Position numbers and translations under genes: made by a program. Source: Caballeronia turbans (GTDB lineage Bacteria; Pseudomonadota; Gammaproteobacteria; Burkholderiales; Burkholderiaceae). Taken from it: DNA of 64,000 nucleotides. Numbering within the stretch: the first letter of the stretch is position 1; every line of letters begins with the position of its first letter. Of the stretch, positions 1 through 9,140 are shown in pieces. Location of the stretch: contig FCOD02000023.1 in the NCBI GenBank assembly GCA_001544655.2, forward strand, positions 1 through 64,000. Direction: 5' to 3'. The notes beneath the pieces are model-generated. The model saw nothing but the letters and a program-made list of their open reading frames with translations. It ran no database searches and was not told where the DNA came from.

Positions 1-75
1 CGCGATCTTCGCGAGCGAGCCGCCGAACTTGCCTACCGCCGTACGCGCGGCCGATACGATCACTACGTCAGTCAT
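1..75 (-). CDS. phaA: Acetyl-CoA acetyltransferase (beta-ketothiolase), N-terminal fragment
   Basis: Only the first 25 codons lie in the window; the gene continues past the left edge. The translation begins MTDVVIVSAARTAVGKFGGS, the highly conserved N-terminus of thiolases of the PhaA/AtoB family. The enzyme condenses two acetyl-CoA to acetoacetyl-CoA, the first step of polyhydroxybutyrate synthesis. A purine-rich AAAGGAAA sits about eight bases before the ATG. It lies 79 bases behind phaC on the same strand, the usual phaC-phaA-phaB order of Burkholderiaceae, which supports the PHA assignment over a generic thiolase. The catalytic cysteines are outside the window. Confidence 0.88.
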   Translation of the reverse strand, partial: MTDVVIVSAARTAVGKFGGSLAKIA

Positions 76-154
76 TTCAGTTTCCTTTTGGCATCGAATG
101 TTAATGCGGTTCAAACCGGCGCCATGCGCTCTCGCGCACGCTCACAGGCGCCGC

Positions 155-2167
155 TCAGAAGTCGCGTTCCAATACGTAACGGCCGGGTGCGGCCTCGATG
201 ACCGGGTGAGCCTTCGATCCCTGCGCGGCGCCCGCCTTGACCCGCTCGCCCGCGTTTTCGGCGAGCCACTTCGACCAGGTCGGCCACCAGCTTCCGGGAT
301 GCTCGGCCGCGGCCTCGAACCACGCATCGGGGTCCTCCGGCAGATGCTCGTCGTCGCTGTCGATCATCCAGAAGCTGCGCTTGTTCTTCGACGGCGGATT
401 GATCACCCCCGCGATATGACCGGACGCGCCGAGCACGAACGTCTGCGGGCCGCGAAGAATCGGCGCGGACGCATAAGCCGATTTCCACGGCACGATATGG
501 TCTTCCCGCGAACCGTAGATGAAGGTCGGCAGCGTGAGGCGCGACAGGTCGATCGGCTCGCCGCACACCGTCAGCGCGTTCGGCGTCCTCAGCTTGTTCT
601 CGAGATACGTGTTGCGCAGATACCAGACGCACATCGGGCCCGGCAGGTTCGTCGAATCGCTGTTCCAGAAGAGCAGATCGAACGCTTGTGGCGTGCGGCC
701 CTTGAGGTAGTTATCGACGACGTAATTCCAGACCAGGTCGTTCGGGCGCAGATACGAGAACGTGTTGGCGAACTCGATACCGCGCATGAGACCGGCAGGC
801 GCGCCGCCCTTGCCGCCGATCGACTGCTCGCGCATCTGCACGTGCGCCTCGTCGACGAAGACGTCGAGCACGCCCGTATCGGAGAAATCGAGCATCGATG
901 TGAGCAGCGTCATCGATGCGGCCGGCTCCTCGCCGCGGGCTGCCGCCACCGCGAGCGCGGTCGCGAGAATCGTCCCGCCGATGCAGAAACCGAGCGTATT
1001 GATCTTGTCCTCGCCGGTGATCTCCTGCACGACGCGGATCGTCTCGAGCGCGCCCTGTTCGACGTAGTCGTCCCACGTCTTGTGTGCGATCGACTGATCC
1101 GCATTGCGCCACGACAGGATGAACACCTGATGCCCTTCTTCGAGCGCGTAGCGCACGAGCGAGCTCTCCGGCGACAAGTCGAGGATGTAGAACTTGTTGA
1201 TGCACGGCGGCACGATCAGGAGCGGCCGCGCATACACGGTCGGCGCGAGCGGCTTGTACTGGATCAGTTGCACGAGTTCGTTCTCGTAGACGACCGAGCC
1301 TTCCGTAGACGCGATGTTCTTGCCGACGAGAAAACGTGATTCGTCCGACTGCGAAATCTTGCCGCGCTGCATGTCGTTCAGCAGATTCAGCATGCCCTGG
1401 CGCAGGCTTTCGCCCTTGCTCTCGATGAGCGTCTTCTGCGCATCGGGATTGAACGCGAGGAAGTTGCTCGGCGCGGCCGCGGCTGCCCATTGCTGCACGG
1501 TAAAGCGGATGCGCTCGCGCGTCTTCGGATCGCTTTGCACCGCATCTGCGAGTTCCTGCAGATAGCGTGCATTCAGCAGATACCACGCCGCGGTGAACGC
1601 GTAGGCGGGCGTGGTTTGCCATGAGGTATCCGTGAAGCGCCGGTCCTTCAGCGCGGTCGGATCGATGCTCTGCGCGCCCGCCTGCTTGAGCAGTTCGGCG
1701 GCATCGCGCGAATAGCTGCTCTGTAACTGATGGAGGCGCTCGGGCGAAATCGCGGCGGTCGGAATCTTCGGCAGCGTGGGCAACCCTTGCATCGCGGAGC
1801 CGAAGCCCGGCATGCTGCTCGCGAGCTTCGCGAACTCCGCCATGCCGTTCATTTTCGTGAAGTCGGGCATCTGCGGCATGGCGCCCGGCGACGGAAACGC
1901 CGCTGGAAATGCCCCGGACGGAAATCCGTTCGGCAACCCGTTGGCGAACGCGGCGAATGCAGCGAACGGCGATGCGGCCGCGTCAGTAGCGGTATTCGTC
2001 TGCTGAGTGAATTTCGACCATTGCGCGGGGTCGGCAATGCTGCGCCACGCGTTCAGCCATTGATCGAACGCCTGCTGTACGCCAGTCGTATCGCCAGATG
2101 ATGCCTCGGCCGAGGTGCTGTCGGCGGTACGGGAGCGGGAAGATGAGGAAGTAGTTTTGGAAGCCAT
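155..2167 (-). CDS. phaC: Class I poly(3-hydroxyalkanoate) synthase PhaC
   Basis: This 670-residue cytosolic, granule-associated enzyme polymerises 3-hydroxyacyl-CoA to PHA. The lipase-box-like GFCIGGT places the catalytic Cys at residue 395. The other two triad members are visible in YGSREDHIVPW (Asp) and LGASGHIAGV (His). The N-terminal third is variable: a Ser/Thr-rich start, then an Ala/Phe/Pro/Gly-rich stretch at about residues 60-130. This makes it longer than the 589-residue Cupriavidus enzyme. The PhaC N-domain and alpha/beta hydrolase core follow. The first ATG is used; no strong Shine-Dalgarno is seen. phaA follows downstream, and a candidate promoter lies about 160 bases upstream. 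Confidence 0.95.
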   Translation of the reverse strand: MASKTTSSSSRSRTADSTSAEASSGDTTGVQQAFDQWLNAWRSIADPAQWSKFTQQTNTATDAAASPFAAFAAFANGLPNGFPSGAFPAAFPSPGAMPQMPDFTKMNGMAEFAKLASSMPGFGSAMQGLPTLPKIPTAAISPERLHQLQSSYSRDAAELLKQAGAQSIDPTALKDRRFTDTSWQTTPAYAFTAAWYLLNARYLQELADAVQSDPKTRERIRFTVQQWAAAAAPSNFLAFNPDAQKTLIESKGESLRQGMLNLLNDMQRGKISQSDESRFLVGKNIASTEGSVVYENELVQLIQYKPLAPTVYARPLLIVPPCINKFYILDLSPESSLVRYALEEGHQVFILSWRNADQSIAHKTWDDYVEQGALETIRVVQEITGEDKINTLGFCIGGTILATALAVAAARGEEPAASMTLLTSMLDFSDTGVLDVFVDEAHVQMREQSIGGKGGAPAGLMRGIEFANTFSYLRPNDLVWNYVVDNYLKGRTPQAFDLLFWNSDSTNLPGPMCVWYLRNTYLENKLRTPNALTVCGEPIDLSRLTLPTFIYGSREDHIVPWKSAYASAPILRGPQTFVLGASGHIAGVINPPSKNKRSFWMIDSDDEHLPEDPDAWFEAAAEHPGSWWPTWSKWLAENAGERVKAGAAQGSKAHPVIEAAPGRYVLERDF

Positions 2168-2322
2168 ACCCGCTATTGACCTGTGAATCTCGCAAGACTT
2201 GGATTGCTAACGCAGGCATCGCCGGGCTTTCCTCGACCAGCGCGCAAGTTTTGGTGCGCCTTATGCGCGTGGCAAGTTTGAGCCTTGCTACGCCGTGCCC
2301 GGATTGAATGAATTCCAGGAAC

Positions 2323-2352
2323 ATTCTTGCTCCAGGATGTCAGGCATGTCAA
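2323..2352 (-). promoter_or_regulatory. Candidate sigma-70 promoter of phaC
   Basis: Read on the minus strand there is a perfect -35 TTGACA (2347-2352), an 18-bp spacer and a -10-like AAGAAT (2323-2328; four of six consensus bases). Transcription would begin near 2316, giving a leader of about 150 bases before the phaC ATG. The AT-rich tract upstream could act as an UP element. This is inferred from motif matches only. Confidence 0.42.
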
Positions 2353-2409
2353 TGCTTCGTCCCGATTTTGCCGCAGTGCGATATTTTTTTAATTATCGTT
2401 TTCCCCCAT

Positions 2410-2428
2410 CCGAAATATTGCATTTCGG
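2410..2428. repeat. Inverted repeat CCGAAAT-N5-ATTTCGG upstream of phaC
   Basis: Perfect 7-bp arms (2410-2416 and 2422-2428) flank ATTGC, about 60 bases upstream of the candidate phaC -35 box. No T-run follows on either strand, so it is not a classical terminator. Its symmetry and position suit an operator for a dimeric regulator. The protein is unknown. Confidence 0.45.
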
Positions 2429-2487
2429 CTGAAATATCGTCATGGCTGAAACGGGTCTCGGGTGCGTTCAAATACGAGCGCCAACCG

Positions 2488-3324
2488 TCAGTCGGATAGC
2501 CAGATCATCGCGGCCATTCGGCCGGTCACGCGATCCCGACGGTACGAATAAAAGCGCTCTTTTTCCGTGACGGTGCAATGCGTGCCGCCGTGGATTCGCG
2601 CGGCATCCATGCCGAGGTCGGCGAGACGCAGGCGCGCGAGCGCATAAATATCCGCGAAGTATTTGGCAGGCGTGCCGCCTGCGGGCCTGAATGCAGCTTT
2701 CGTCGCGTCACGGCGATGTGCCTGCGCCGCCGCGACGAAGGCATCGAGCACGTCCTCGCCCACTTCGAACGCTTCGGGCCCGATGGCCGGCCCGAGAAAC
2801 GCATTGAGCTTCGATGCGCAGACACCCGCCAGCGTCGCGACGCGCTCACCCGTTTTCTCGACGATGCCGCCGGCGAGACCGCGCCAGCCCGCGTGCGCTG
2901 CGCCGACGGCGCGACCGTCGTCGTCGCAAAAGAGGACCGGGAGGCAATCGGCCGTCATCACGACGCACACGACGCCCGCGCGATCCGTCACGCTCGCATC
3001 GGCGCGCGTGCGCTCGCCACACGCCAGGCGTTCGATGACCGCGTGCGCTTCCTCGACCTGCGTGCCGTGGATCTGTTCGAGCCAGGCGGCGTTGCGCAAG
3101 CCCGTCGATGCGAGCGCGCGACGGCGGTTTTCCTTCACCGCCTCGGGCGCGTCCCCCGATGAGAAGCCGAGATTGAGACCGCCCGCGCCGGGCGTGCCGC
3201 CATCGTAGGGCGCCTCGCTCACGCCGCCTGCGCGCGTCGTGACGAAGGCGCGCACGCGCGGCGATACGCGCCATTGCGGCAACACGCAGTCTTTCGTTTG
3301 CAGTTCGGCGGCGTCATTGGTCAT
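2488..3324 (-). CDS. pgeF: Purine nucleoside phosphorylase / laccase-domain protein PgeF (YfiH)
   Basis: 278 residues of the multicopper-polyphenol-oxidoreductase (DUF152/YfiH) family. The members studied act as purine nucleoside phosphorylases/adenosine deaminases, or help peptidoglycan fidelity. The family zinc ligands are visible: His in QIHGTQV, Cys in TADCLPV and His in GAAHAGWRG. Its ATG overlaps the rluD stop by four bases (ATGA), so it is translationally coupled to rluD, the same pair as in many proteobacteria. Substrate in this organism is not shown by the sequence. Confidence 0.9.
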   Translation of the reverse strand: MTNDAAELQTKDCVLPQWRVSPRVRAFVTTRAGGVSEAPYDGGTPGAGGLNLGFSSGDAPEAVKENRRRALASTGLRNAAWLEQIHGTQVEEAHAVIERLACGERTRADASVTDRAGVVCVVMTADCLPVLFCDDDGRAVGAAHAGWRGLAGGIVEKTGERVATLAGVCASKLNAFLGPAIGPEAFEVGEDVLDAFVAAAQAHRRDATKAAFRPAGGTPAKYFADIYALARLRLADLGMDAARIHGGTHCTVTEKERFYSYRRDRVTGRMAAMIWLSD

Positions 3325-4484
3325 GCTTCGTCGTCCTCGCTCTCTTCGTCGTCCCAGTCGTCTTCGTCGCCCTCGCCCATCTCGTAGACTTCGACGAACT
3401 CCTCGTCCTCATCGAACTCGATTTCCTCGTCCTGTCCGAAGCCGAGCTCTGCCGCGAGCGCGGCGATATCCTCGGGTACGTCCGCGCGCCAATGCACCTC
3501 TTTGCCCGTCGCCGGATGAATCAGGCCGAGCCGCCACGCGTGCAATGCCTGACGCGCGAAATCGTGAGGCAGCGGTCTCACGGAACGCTTGCCGCGCGCG
3601 TGTCCGTACACCGGGTCGCCGAGCAGCGGATGCTGGACATGCGCGCAATGCACCCGAATCTGGTGCGTGCGACCCGTTTCCAGATCGCAGTGGATCGCGC
3701 TGACGGGCTGACCGTGCCACGTCGTCCGGTCGATGGTGCGGAAATGTGTACGTGCGGGCTTGCCAGAGGCAGTCTTCACGACCGCCATGCGCGTGCGCTC
3801 GCGCGGATCGCGGCCGATCGGCGCGTCGATCGTGCCTTCGTCGGGCATGTTGCCCCACACGAACGCAACATAGCGGCGCTTGACCGTGCGCGCCTGCAAC
3901 TGGCGCACCAGGTCGGTCTGCGCCTCGAGCGTGCGGGCGACGACCATCAACCCGGACGTTTCCTTGTCCAGCCGATGCACGATGCCCGCGCGCGGCAGGC
4001 CGGCGGCGGCATCGCCGTAACGATGCAGCAGGCCATTGAGCAGCGTGCCGCTCCAGTTGCCCGCGGCCGGATGAACCACCATGCACGCGGGCTTGTTGAT
4101 GACGACGAGTGTTTCGTCCTCGTACACGATATGCAGCGGCACCGGCTCCGGCGCGAATGCGAGCTGCTCCGGCAAGAGGTCGGGCACAAGCGTGATCGTC
4201 GCGCCGAGCGGCACCGGCTGACGCACCTTCGCGCCCGCGCCGTCGATGCGCACGCGCCCGTCCTCGATCCAGCCCTGCATCCGGCTGCGCGAGAACTCGG
4301 GAAAAATTTTCGCGAGCACCTTGTCGAGCCGTTCGCCCGCAAGTTCATCGGGCACACGCGCCTCACGCGGCGCTTCGCGGGCCGCGCCGCCCATCGAATC
4401 GGCCGAGGCCGAGTCGTCGCCAGTGGCGCATGGGCTATAATCTTTGAGTTGGTCTTTGGTACGACGAGTACTTGAGCGGGTCAT
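3321..4484 (-). CDS. rluD: 23S rRNA pseudouridine synthase RluD
   Basis: 387 residues. An S4 RNA-binding domain (about residues 44-105, with [19 protein letters not shown]) is followed by the RluA-type catalytic domain. The catalytic motif HRLDKETSG carries the active-site Asp. It makes pseudouridines 1911/1915/1917 of helix 69. The last 40 or so residues are almost all Asp/Glu, an acidic tail that makes the protein about 60 residues longer than E. coli RluD (326). An internal ATG at 4394 (codon 31) is a plausible alternative start, because the first 40 residues are poorly structured and neither start has a good ribosome site. It diverges from bamD, as in E. coli. Confidence 0.92.
   Translation of the reverse strand: MTRSSTRRTKDQLKDYSPCATGDDSASADSMGGAAREAPREARVPDELAGERLDKVLAKIFPEFSRSRMQGWIEDGRVRIDGAGAKVRQPVPLGATITLVPDLLPEQLAFAPEPVPLHIVYEDETLVVINKPACMVVHPAAGNWSGTLLNGLLHRYGDAAAGLPRAGIVHRLDKETSGLMVVARTLEAQTDLVRQLQARTVKRRYVAFVWGNMPDEGTIDAPIGRDPRERTRMAVVKTASGKPARTHFRTIDRTTWHGQPVSAIHCDLETGRTHQIRVHCAHVQHPLLGDPVYGHARGKRSVRPLPHDFARQALHAWRLGLIHPATGKEVHWRADVPEDIAALAAELGFGQDEEIEFDEDEEFVEVYEMGEGDEDDWDDEESEDDEA
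4436..4441 (+). promoter_or_regulatory. Perfect -10 box (TATAAT), candidate bamD promoter
   Basis: A consensus TATAAT lies on the plus strand about 130 bases before bamD, inside the 5' end of rluD as annotated. No good -35 hexamer stands 16-18 bases upstream. If used, transcription starts near 4448. The position fits a rluD start at 4394 better than one at 4484. Confidence 0.35.
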
Positions 4485-4570
4485 TTGAACGAGATTCGGC
4501 GGCGTGAATCGGAAGCCGCGCCGGAAACACAGCTAGTACAGCGAGAATCAGCCAGGAACAGCAAGCACTG

Positions 4571-5404
4571 ATGCGAGCCTTCAACACCATTCATCACTCG
4601 ATGCTTCAATCGATCAAGTATCTGGCCCTGGCCGCGAGCGTCGCCATCGTAACGGCCTGTCACGGCCTGCCCGAGAAGACCGACGAAACGGCAACGTGGA
4701 ACAACAACAAATTATATACGGAGGCTCAGGACGCGCTATCCGGCAGCGACTGGGGCAAGTGCGCCAAGTATTTCGAAGCGCTCGAAGGCCGTGATCCGTT
4801 CGGCCATTTCGCGCAGCAGGCGCAGATCAATGTCGCGTACTGCAACTGGAAGGATAGCGAGACCGCCAACGCCGATCAGGCCATCGACCGTTTCATCAAG
4901 CTGCACCCGGATCATCCCGAAATCGCCTACGCGTACTATCTCAAGGGCATGATCCACTTCAACGACGACCTCGGTCTCTTCGGCCGCTTCTCCGGTCAGG
5001 ACATGAGCGAGCGCGATCCGAAGTCGCTGCGCGAGTCCTATGACGCATTCAAGGTCGTCGTCGACAAGTATCCGCAAAGCAAGTACGCGCCCGACGCCGC
5101 GCAGCGCATGCGCTATATCGTGAACGCGCTCGCATCGCACGAAGTGCACGCCGCCGATTATTACTATCGCCGTGGCGCGTATGTGGCCGCGATCAACCGT
5201 GCGCAACTCGCGATTCGCGAATACAGGAATGCGCCGGCCACGGAAGACGCGCTGCACATCATGATGCTGTCGTACCAGAAGCTCGATCAGCCGCAACTCG
5301 CCGACGACACCAAGCGCGTGCTCGCCGCGACGTTCCCGGACAGCCCGTATGTGACAGGCAAACGCCGCGCGGGCACCGACAAGCCCTGGTACCAGATCTG
5401 GTAA
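4571..5404 (+). CDS. bamD: Outer membrane assembly lipoprotein BamD (ComL)
   Basis: 277 residues as listed; an in-frame ATG at 4601 (codon 11) gives a more normal lipoprotein signal peptide and may be the real start. The hydrophobic segment ends at a lipobox, VTAC, so the mature protein is an inner-leaflet outer-membrane lipoprotein. The rest is TPR-like helical repeats typical of BamD (for example AYAYYLKGMIHFND, KYPQSKYAPDA). It is the essential lipoprotein partner of BamA. bamB of the same complex is at 23255-24415. A bidirectional terminator follows. Confidence 0.94.
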   Translation: MRAFNTIHHSMLQSIKYLALAASVAIVTACHGLPEKTDETATWNNNKLYTEAQDALSGSDWGKCAKYFEALEGRDPFGHFAQQAQINVAYCNWKDSETANADQAIDRFIKLHPDHPEIAYAYYLKGMIHFNDDLGLFGRFSGQDMSERDPKSLRESYDAFKVVVDKYPQSKYAPDAAQRMRYIVNALASHEVHAADYYYRRGAYVAAINRAQLAIREYRNAPATEDALHIMMLSYQKLDQPQLADDTKRVLAATFPDSPYVTGKRRAGTDKPWYQIW

Positions 5405-5414
5405 GGCAGGCAAC

Positions 5415-5449
5415 AAAAAAACGGCCGGTTGATAACCGGCCGTTTTTTT
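5415..5449. terminator. Bidirectional intrinsic terminator between bamD and dinG
   Basis: A near-perfect hairpin, AAACGGCCGGTT-GAT-AACCGGCCGTTT, is flanked by an A-run on the left and a T-run on the right. It can end both bamD (plus) and dinG (minus). Confidence 0.92.
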
Positions 5450-5478
5450 ACGTCGATGGAAAATGAGGATTCCGACAG

Positions 5479-7707
5479 TTACTCCGCCAGCTCCGTTTTC
5501 CACTTCGCCGCATCGCTGAAGAATTCCCGCACCACGTCGAGTTCGCGCGTGCGCTTGAACGGCGGCAGGCTTTGCCAGATGCGTCGGCCATAAGGCTTGT
5601 CGACGAGGCGCGTATCGCAGATCATCAGCACGCCGCGATCCGTCTCCGCGCGAATCAGGCGCCCCGCGCCCTGCTTCAACGTGATGACTGCCTGCGGCAA
5701 CTGATGCACGGCGAACGGGCTCAGGCCTTTCTTCGTCAGCGCGTCGAGACGCGCGGCGAGCACCGGATCGTCGGGCGGCGCGAACGGCAGCTTGTCGATG
5801 ACGACGAGCGACAGCGCATCGCCACGCACATCGACGCCCTCCCAGAAACTCTGACTGCCCACGAGAATCGCGTTGCCGTAGGCGCGGAACCGGTCGAGCA
5901 GTTCCGTGCGGCTCGCGTCGCCCTGAACAAGCAGCGGATTCTCCCAGCCACGCCGTTCGATGGTGTCGCGCAGGCGCGTCGCAATGCGATCCACCGCGCG
6001 TAGCGTCGTGCACAGTACGAAGACGCCGCCGCCCGCCGCCTCGATCACCGGCAGCGCCGCCTCGAAGACGGCATCGGTGAATTGCGGCGACGAAGGCTGC
6101 GGCAAATTGCGCGGCACGTACAACAAACCTTGCGACGGGTAATCGAACGGGCTCGGCAAGGTCATCGAGCGGCGCGCGTTCAGGCCCATCTGCGCCGCGT
6201 AATGCGTGAAGTCGCCGCGCACCGACAGCGTCGCGGACGTGAAAATCCACGCGCGCGGCACGCCCGCACGCTGCTTCGCGAAGATCGGCGCGACCGACAG
6301 CGGCGTCTCGTGCAATTGCACCGTGTGCGAGAACACTTCGATCCAGCGCACCATCTCGTTCGGCTCTTCCCTGGCCGCCGTTTTAGCCGTGTCCTCGTCC
6401 GCGACGACTGCGCGTTCGAGCGATGTCGGCGGCGTCGTCCAGCCCGCGAGCAGATCCTGCAACTCGCGCGCGCGGCGCACCAGCGCCTGCAGCGATTCTG
6501 CCCGCTCGGCATGCGACGACAACATCGCGGCGAGCGCCGAAAGATGCGTCTCCAGCGTGTCGAGCGCTTCGAAGATCGGATGGCCGTCAGGCAGCTGGCC
6601 GAGCGACAGGCGCACCGAATCTTCCTTGAACGCAAGCCGCACATCGCGCGCCGCACGCTCGAGCGCCGCGCCGAGCTTGGTCCAGTCGGCAGCATCGCGC
6701 GCGTGCGAGAGACCTTCGGCGACGCTATCGCGTGCGAGTTCCAGCAACTGCGTCGTCGAGAGCGTTTCGCCGAAAAAGAGGGTCGCCGTCTCGGGCAACT
6801 GATGCGCCTCGTCGAAGATGATGGTGTTCGCCGTCGGCAGCAGCTCGGCCATGCCGGTGTCGCGCAGCATCACATCGGCGAAGAACAGATGGTGATTCAC
6901 CACGACGATGTCCGCCTGCTGCGCTTCCTTGCGCGCCTGCATCACGAAGCATTCCTTGTAATGCGGGCACTCCTGGCCGAGGCAGTTGTCGCGCGTGGAG
7001 GTGACCATCGGCCAGACGGGCGAATTCTCCGGCACGCTCGCAAGCTCGGCCTTGTCGCCGGTGCGCGTGATCTTCGCGAAACGAATGATTTCCTGCAGAT
7101 GCGAGGTGTCCTGGCGCGACGGCAGGCGGCCGTTGTCGGCGGTGCGCTCGAGGTAGTAATGGCACAGGTAGTTCGCGCGGCCCTTCAACATCGCGACGGA
7201 CACCGGTACCGCGAGCGCGTCGCGCACGGTCGGGATGTCGCGCTGGAAGAGCTGATCCTGCAGATGCTTCGTACCCGTCGACACGATGACCTTGCCGCCC
7301 CACAGCATGGCCGGAACGAGGTACGCATACGTCTTGCCGGTGCCCGTGCCCGCCTCGACGATGAGCGTGTTCTCGCCGCCGTCGATCGCCGTTTTCGCCG
7401 TCGCAATGCCGATGTCGTCGGCCGGATGCTCGTTGGGCGCGTAAGGTTTGTCGGAGGGTCCGAGCTTGCGCGCAGGGCGGCGCTGCGCCTCGAACATCGC
7501 GGGTTCGGGCATGGCGCGGCCAGATGCTTCCATCGCAGCCGCGACCGAGCGCGCCATTTCGATCTGCGACGCGCGCGGCCGATAACCGTCGATCGCGCGC
7601 GCGAGCAGGCCCTGCGCGGAAAAGATGGCGTCGAGCTCGACGCCGCGCTTGTCGGTCAACGCGAGCGGCGCGCCGGCGTCGTCACTGGATTGTGCGGGTG
7701 AGTTCAA
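5479..7707 (-). CDS. ATP-dependent DNA helicase, DinG/YoaA family (XPD-like)
   Basis: 742 residues of a superfamily 2 iron-sulfur helicase. Visible motifs are Walker A EAGTGTGKTYAYL, DEAH box FDEAHQLPE, and four clustered cysteines between them (NYLC, then C-x4-C-x5-C in NCLGQECPHYKECF), the expected [4Fe-4S] ligands. The C-terminal helicase motifs include GSQSFWEGVDVRGD and a QGAGRLIR motif VI. Such enzymes unwind 5'-3' and clear R-loops or stalled forks. The frame opens with TTG at 7707, two codons after a stop; the first ATG is near codon 50. A TTG start is therefore favoured. The YoaA and DinG subfamilies cannot be told apart here. Confidence 0.88.
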   Translation of the reverse strand: MNSPAQSSDDAGAPLALTDKRGVELDAIFSAQGLLARAIDGYRPRASQIEMARSVAAAMEASGRAMPEPAMFEAQRRPARKLGPSDKPYAPNEHPADDIGIATAKTAIDGGENTLIVEAGTGTGKTYAYLVPAMLWGGKVIVSTGTKHLQDQLFQRDIPTVRDALAVPVSVAMLKGRANYLCHYYLERTADNGRLPSRQDTSHLQEIIRFAKITRTGDKAELASVPENSPVWPMVTSTRDNCLGQECPHYKECFVMQARKEAQQADIVVVNHHLFFADVMLRDTGMAELLPTANTIIFDEAHQLPETATLFFGETLSTTQLLELARDSVAEGLSHARDAADWTKLGAALERAARDVRLAFKEDSVRLSLGQLPDGHPIFEALDTLETHLSALAAMLSSHAERAESLQALVRRARELQDLLAGWTTPPTSLERAVVADEDTAKTAAREEPNEMVRWIEVFSHTVQLHETPLSVAPIFAKQRAGVPRAWIFTSATLSVRGDFTHYAAQMGLNARRSMTLPSPFDYPSQGLLYVPRNLPQPSSPQFTDAVFEAALPVIEAAGGGVFVLCTTLRAVDRIATRLRDTIERRGWENPLLVQGDASRTELLDRFRAYGNAILVGSQSFWEGVDVRGDALSLVVIDKLPFAPPDDPVLAARLDALTKKGLSPFAVHQLPQAVITLKQGAGRLIRAETDRGVLMICDTRLVDKPYGRRIWQSLPPFKRTRELDVVREFFSDAAKWKTELAE

Positions 7708-7791
7708 GGCGTGCTAAATCCTGCGGGTTTCGGCGCGGCCGCGCACGCGAGGCGCCGACGCCAGCACGAGCCCGCGGCCGGCGCGTTGAGT

Positions 7792-8025
7792 TCAGTGCGC
7801 GTCCGAGTCCAGCTGCAATTGCAGCAGGAGAATGGTGTCCTTCACCTTGAGCTTGCGCTTTTTCAGGCGCCTCAACTCCAGGTCGTCGGTGCCGGACATC
7901 TTGTCGATCAGCGTGTCCAGGCTGTGATGCTCTTCCTGCAATTGCGCGATGCGATCGCGCAGCACAGCGGCATCCATGGCGGGTTGTCGGGGTGCGCGCG
8001 TGGATTCACTCAAACGCTGCTGCAT
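7792..8025 (-). CDS. YdcH-family (DUF465) small helical protein
   Basis: 77 residues from the ATG at 8025. A GTG at 8031 is also in frame, but a strong ribosome site AAAGGAGG stands five bases before the ATG, which decides the start. The protein is a helical hairpin rich in Leu, Lys and Glu ([19 protein letters not shown], then [14 protein letters not shown]), the DUF465 signature. Family members are small and cytosolic with no settled function. It sits between dinG and a coiled-coil protein on the same strand. Confidence 0.85.
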   Translation of the reverse strand: MQQRLSESTRAPRQPAMDAAVLRDRIAQLQEEHHSLDTLIDKMSGTDDLELRRLKKRKLKVKDTILLLQLQLDSDAH

Positions 8026-8078
8026 GCTCACCTCCTTTCATCCTCTTTGCGCGGGCCCGCACGGCGAGCCCGACTGCC

Positions 8079-8927
8079 CTATTTACCTTGCTGCTGTTGT
8101 TGCTGCTGCAGTTTCAGTTGTTCCTGGCGCTCCTGCTCCTGCTGCTGCGCCTTTTCCTGCGCCTTCCTGGCGGCTTCCTTCTGACGCGCTTCGACTTCCG
8201 CGCGATGCTGCGCGGCTTCCTGCTGCTTCTGCTCGTAGCGCTGCGCCTTCTGCTCGCGCTCCTGCGCGTCCTGCACGCCGCGAGCGCGCGCGTCCTCGAG
8301 CTGCTTCTGGTAATCCGCCTCCTTGCGATCGTACGCCGCCTGGTTGGCCGCGCGCTGCGGCGCCTCGGCGTTGCGCTGCGCGGCGGCCAGCGCGTTTTGA
8401 CGCTGCTTGTCCTCGTAGGCCTGCTGGCTCGCCTTCTCGTTCGCCGCGCGCTGCGGCGCTTCCGCTTCGTATTGCGCCTGCTTGATGGCCGTCTGCTGGT
8501 CGCGTTGCTTCGCCCGCTCGGCGCGCTGCTCGTCGTCGAGCGCGAGTTGTTCCTGGCGGATCTGCTGACGCGTTTCGCGCATTTCGTTGCGCGCGTTGTC
8601 GATGCAGTGATTCACGAAGAACTTGCTGTAGCAGTCGTGCTGCTTGACGCCGTAGCGGTAGTTGTTTTCTTCGGTGCGATGGTCGAGCACCTTCTGGCGC
8701 TGTGCGAACTCGGCTCTCAGCGCGTCGTCGGCGGTTTGCGCAGCCGGCGCGCCCGACGGCGCAGCATCGAGCACGCGCGCGCTCACGGACGTGCCGGAAT
8801 CGATCGGCTTCGCGGCCTGGGCAAGCGCATGCTGCGACGCGAATGCGCCTGCCGCGCAAAGCAGCGATACCGCCGCGGCGGCCGGCACGTTGGAAAGGCG
8901 GAAGTTGGGCAAATGGATGAACGGCAA
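8079..8927 (-). CDS. Predicted periplasmic coiled-coil protein, function unknown
   Basis: 282 residues. An N-terminal signal peptide (hydrophobic [15 protein letters not shown], cleavage near HALAQA) is followed by a short region with two cysteines ([12 protein letters not shown]). The last 170 residues are very rich in Gln, Glu, Ala, Arg and Lys and should form a long coiled coil, ending in Q-runs. The motif AEAPQRAAN occurs twice, about 36 residues apart, indicating internal duplication. I do not recognise a characterised family. Low complexity means similarity to TolA or SMC-like helices would be uninformative. It is divergent from tex. Confidence 0.72.
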   Translation of the reverse strand: MPFIHLPNFRLSNVPAAAAVSLLCAAGAFASQHALAQAAKPIDSGTSVSARVLDAAPSGAPAAQTADDALRAEFAQRQKVLDHRTEENNYRYGVKQHDCYSKFFVNHCIDNARNEMRETRQQIRQEQLALDDEQRAERAKQRDQQTAIKQAQYEAEAPQRAANEKASQQAYEDKQRQNALAAAQRNAEAPQRAANQAAYDRKEADYQKQLEDARARGVQDAQEREQKAQRYEQKQQEAAQHRAEVEARQKEAARKAQEKAQQQEQERQEQLKLQQQQQQQGK

Positions 8928-9140
8928 CGTGATAAAGAATCAGGTGCGAAACGGCTTGTGCGATGCCCAAATTCTATCACCGCGGGCCGGAGCGCTCCGC
9001 CATTTATGGCAAAATGCCCCGCTCCAGCAACCCGGTCCGAACCTGGCTCGTTGCACGGTCACCCGCCCGCGGCGCCTCGCTCACGCGAGCCTGGCGACGC
9101 GGCGCGGAGTTCGCCGGCGAGCCGCAGACAGCGCAGAAAC

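Larger units (their letters stand above)
2168..2487. other. Intergenic region between pgeF and phaC
   Basis: This 320-base gap is clearly more AT-rich than its surroundings, with runs of A/T at about 2383-2400. It holds a candidate phaC promoter and a perfect 7-bp inverted repeat (both listed separately). I see no convincing gene in it. No U-tract terminator for pgeF is visible on the minus strand, so readthrough from rluD-pgeF into phaC is possible. Confidence 0.6.

Noticed and set aside
7992-9140. Open frame extending tex by 383 codons upstream
   Set aside because: It runs antisense through the coiled-coil gene, whose repetitive GC-rich codons avoid stops. Tex homologues begin at the ATG at 9141.
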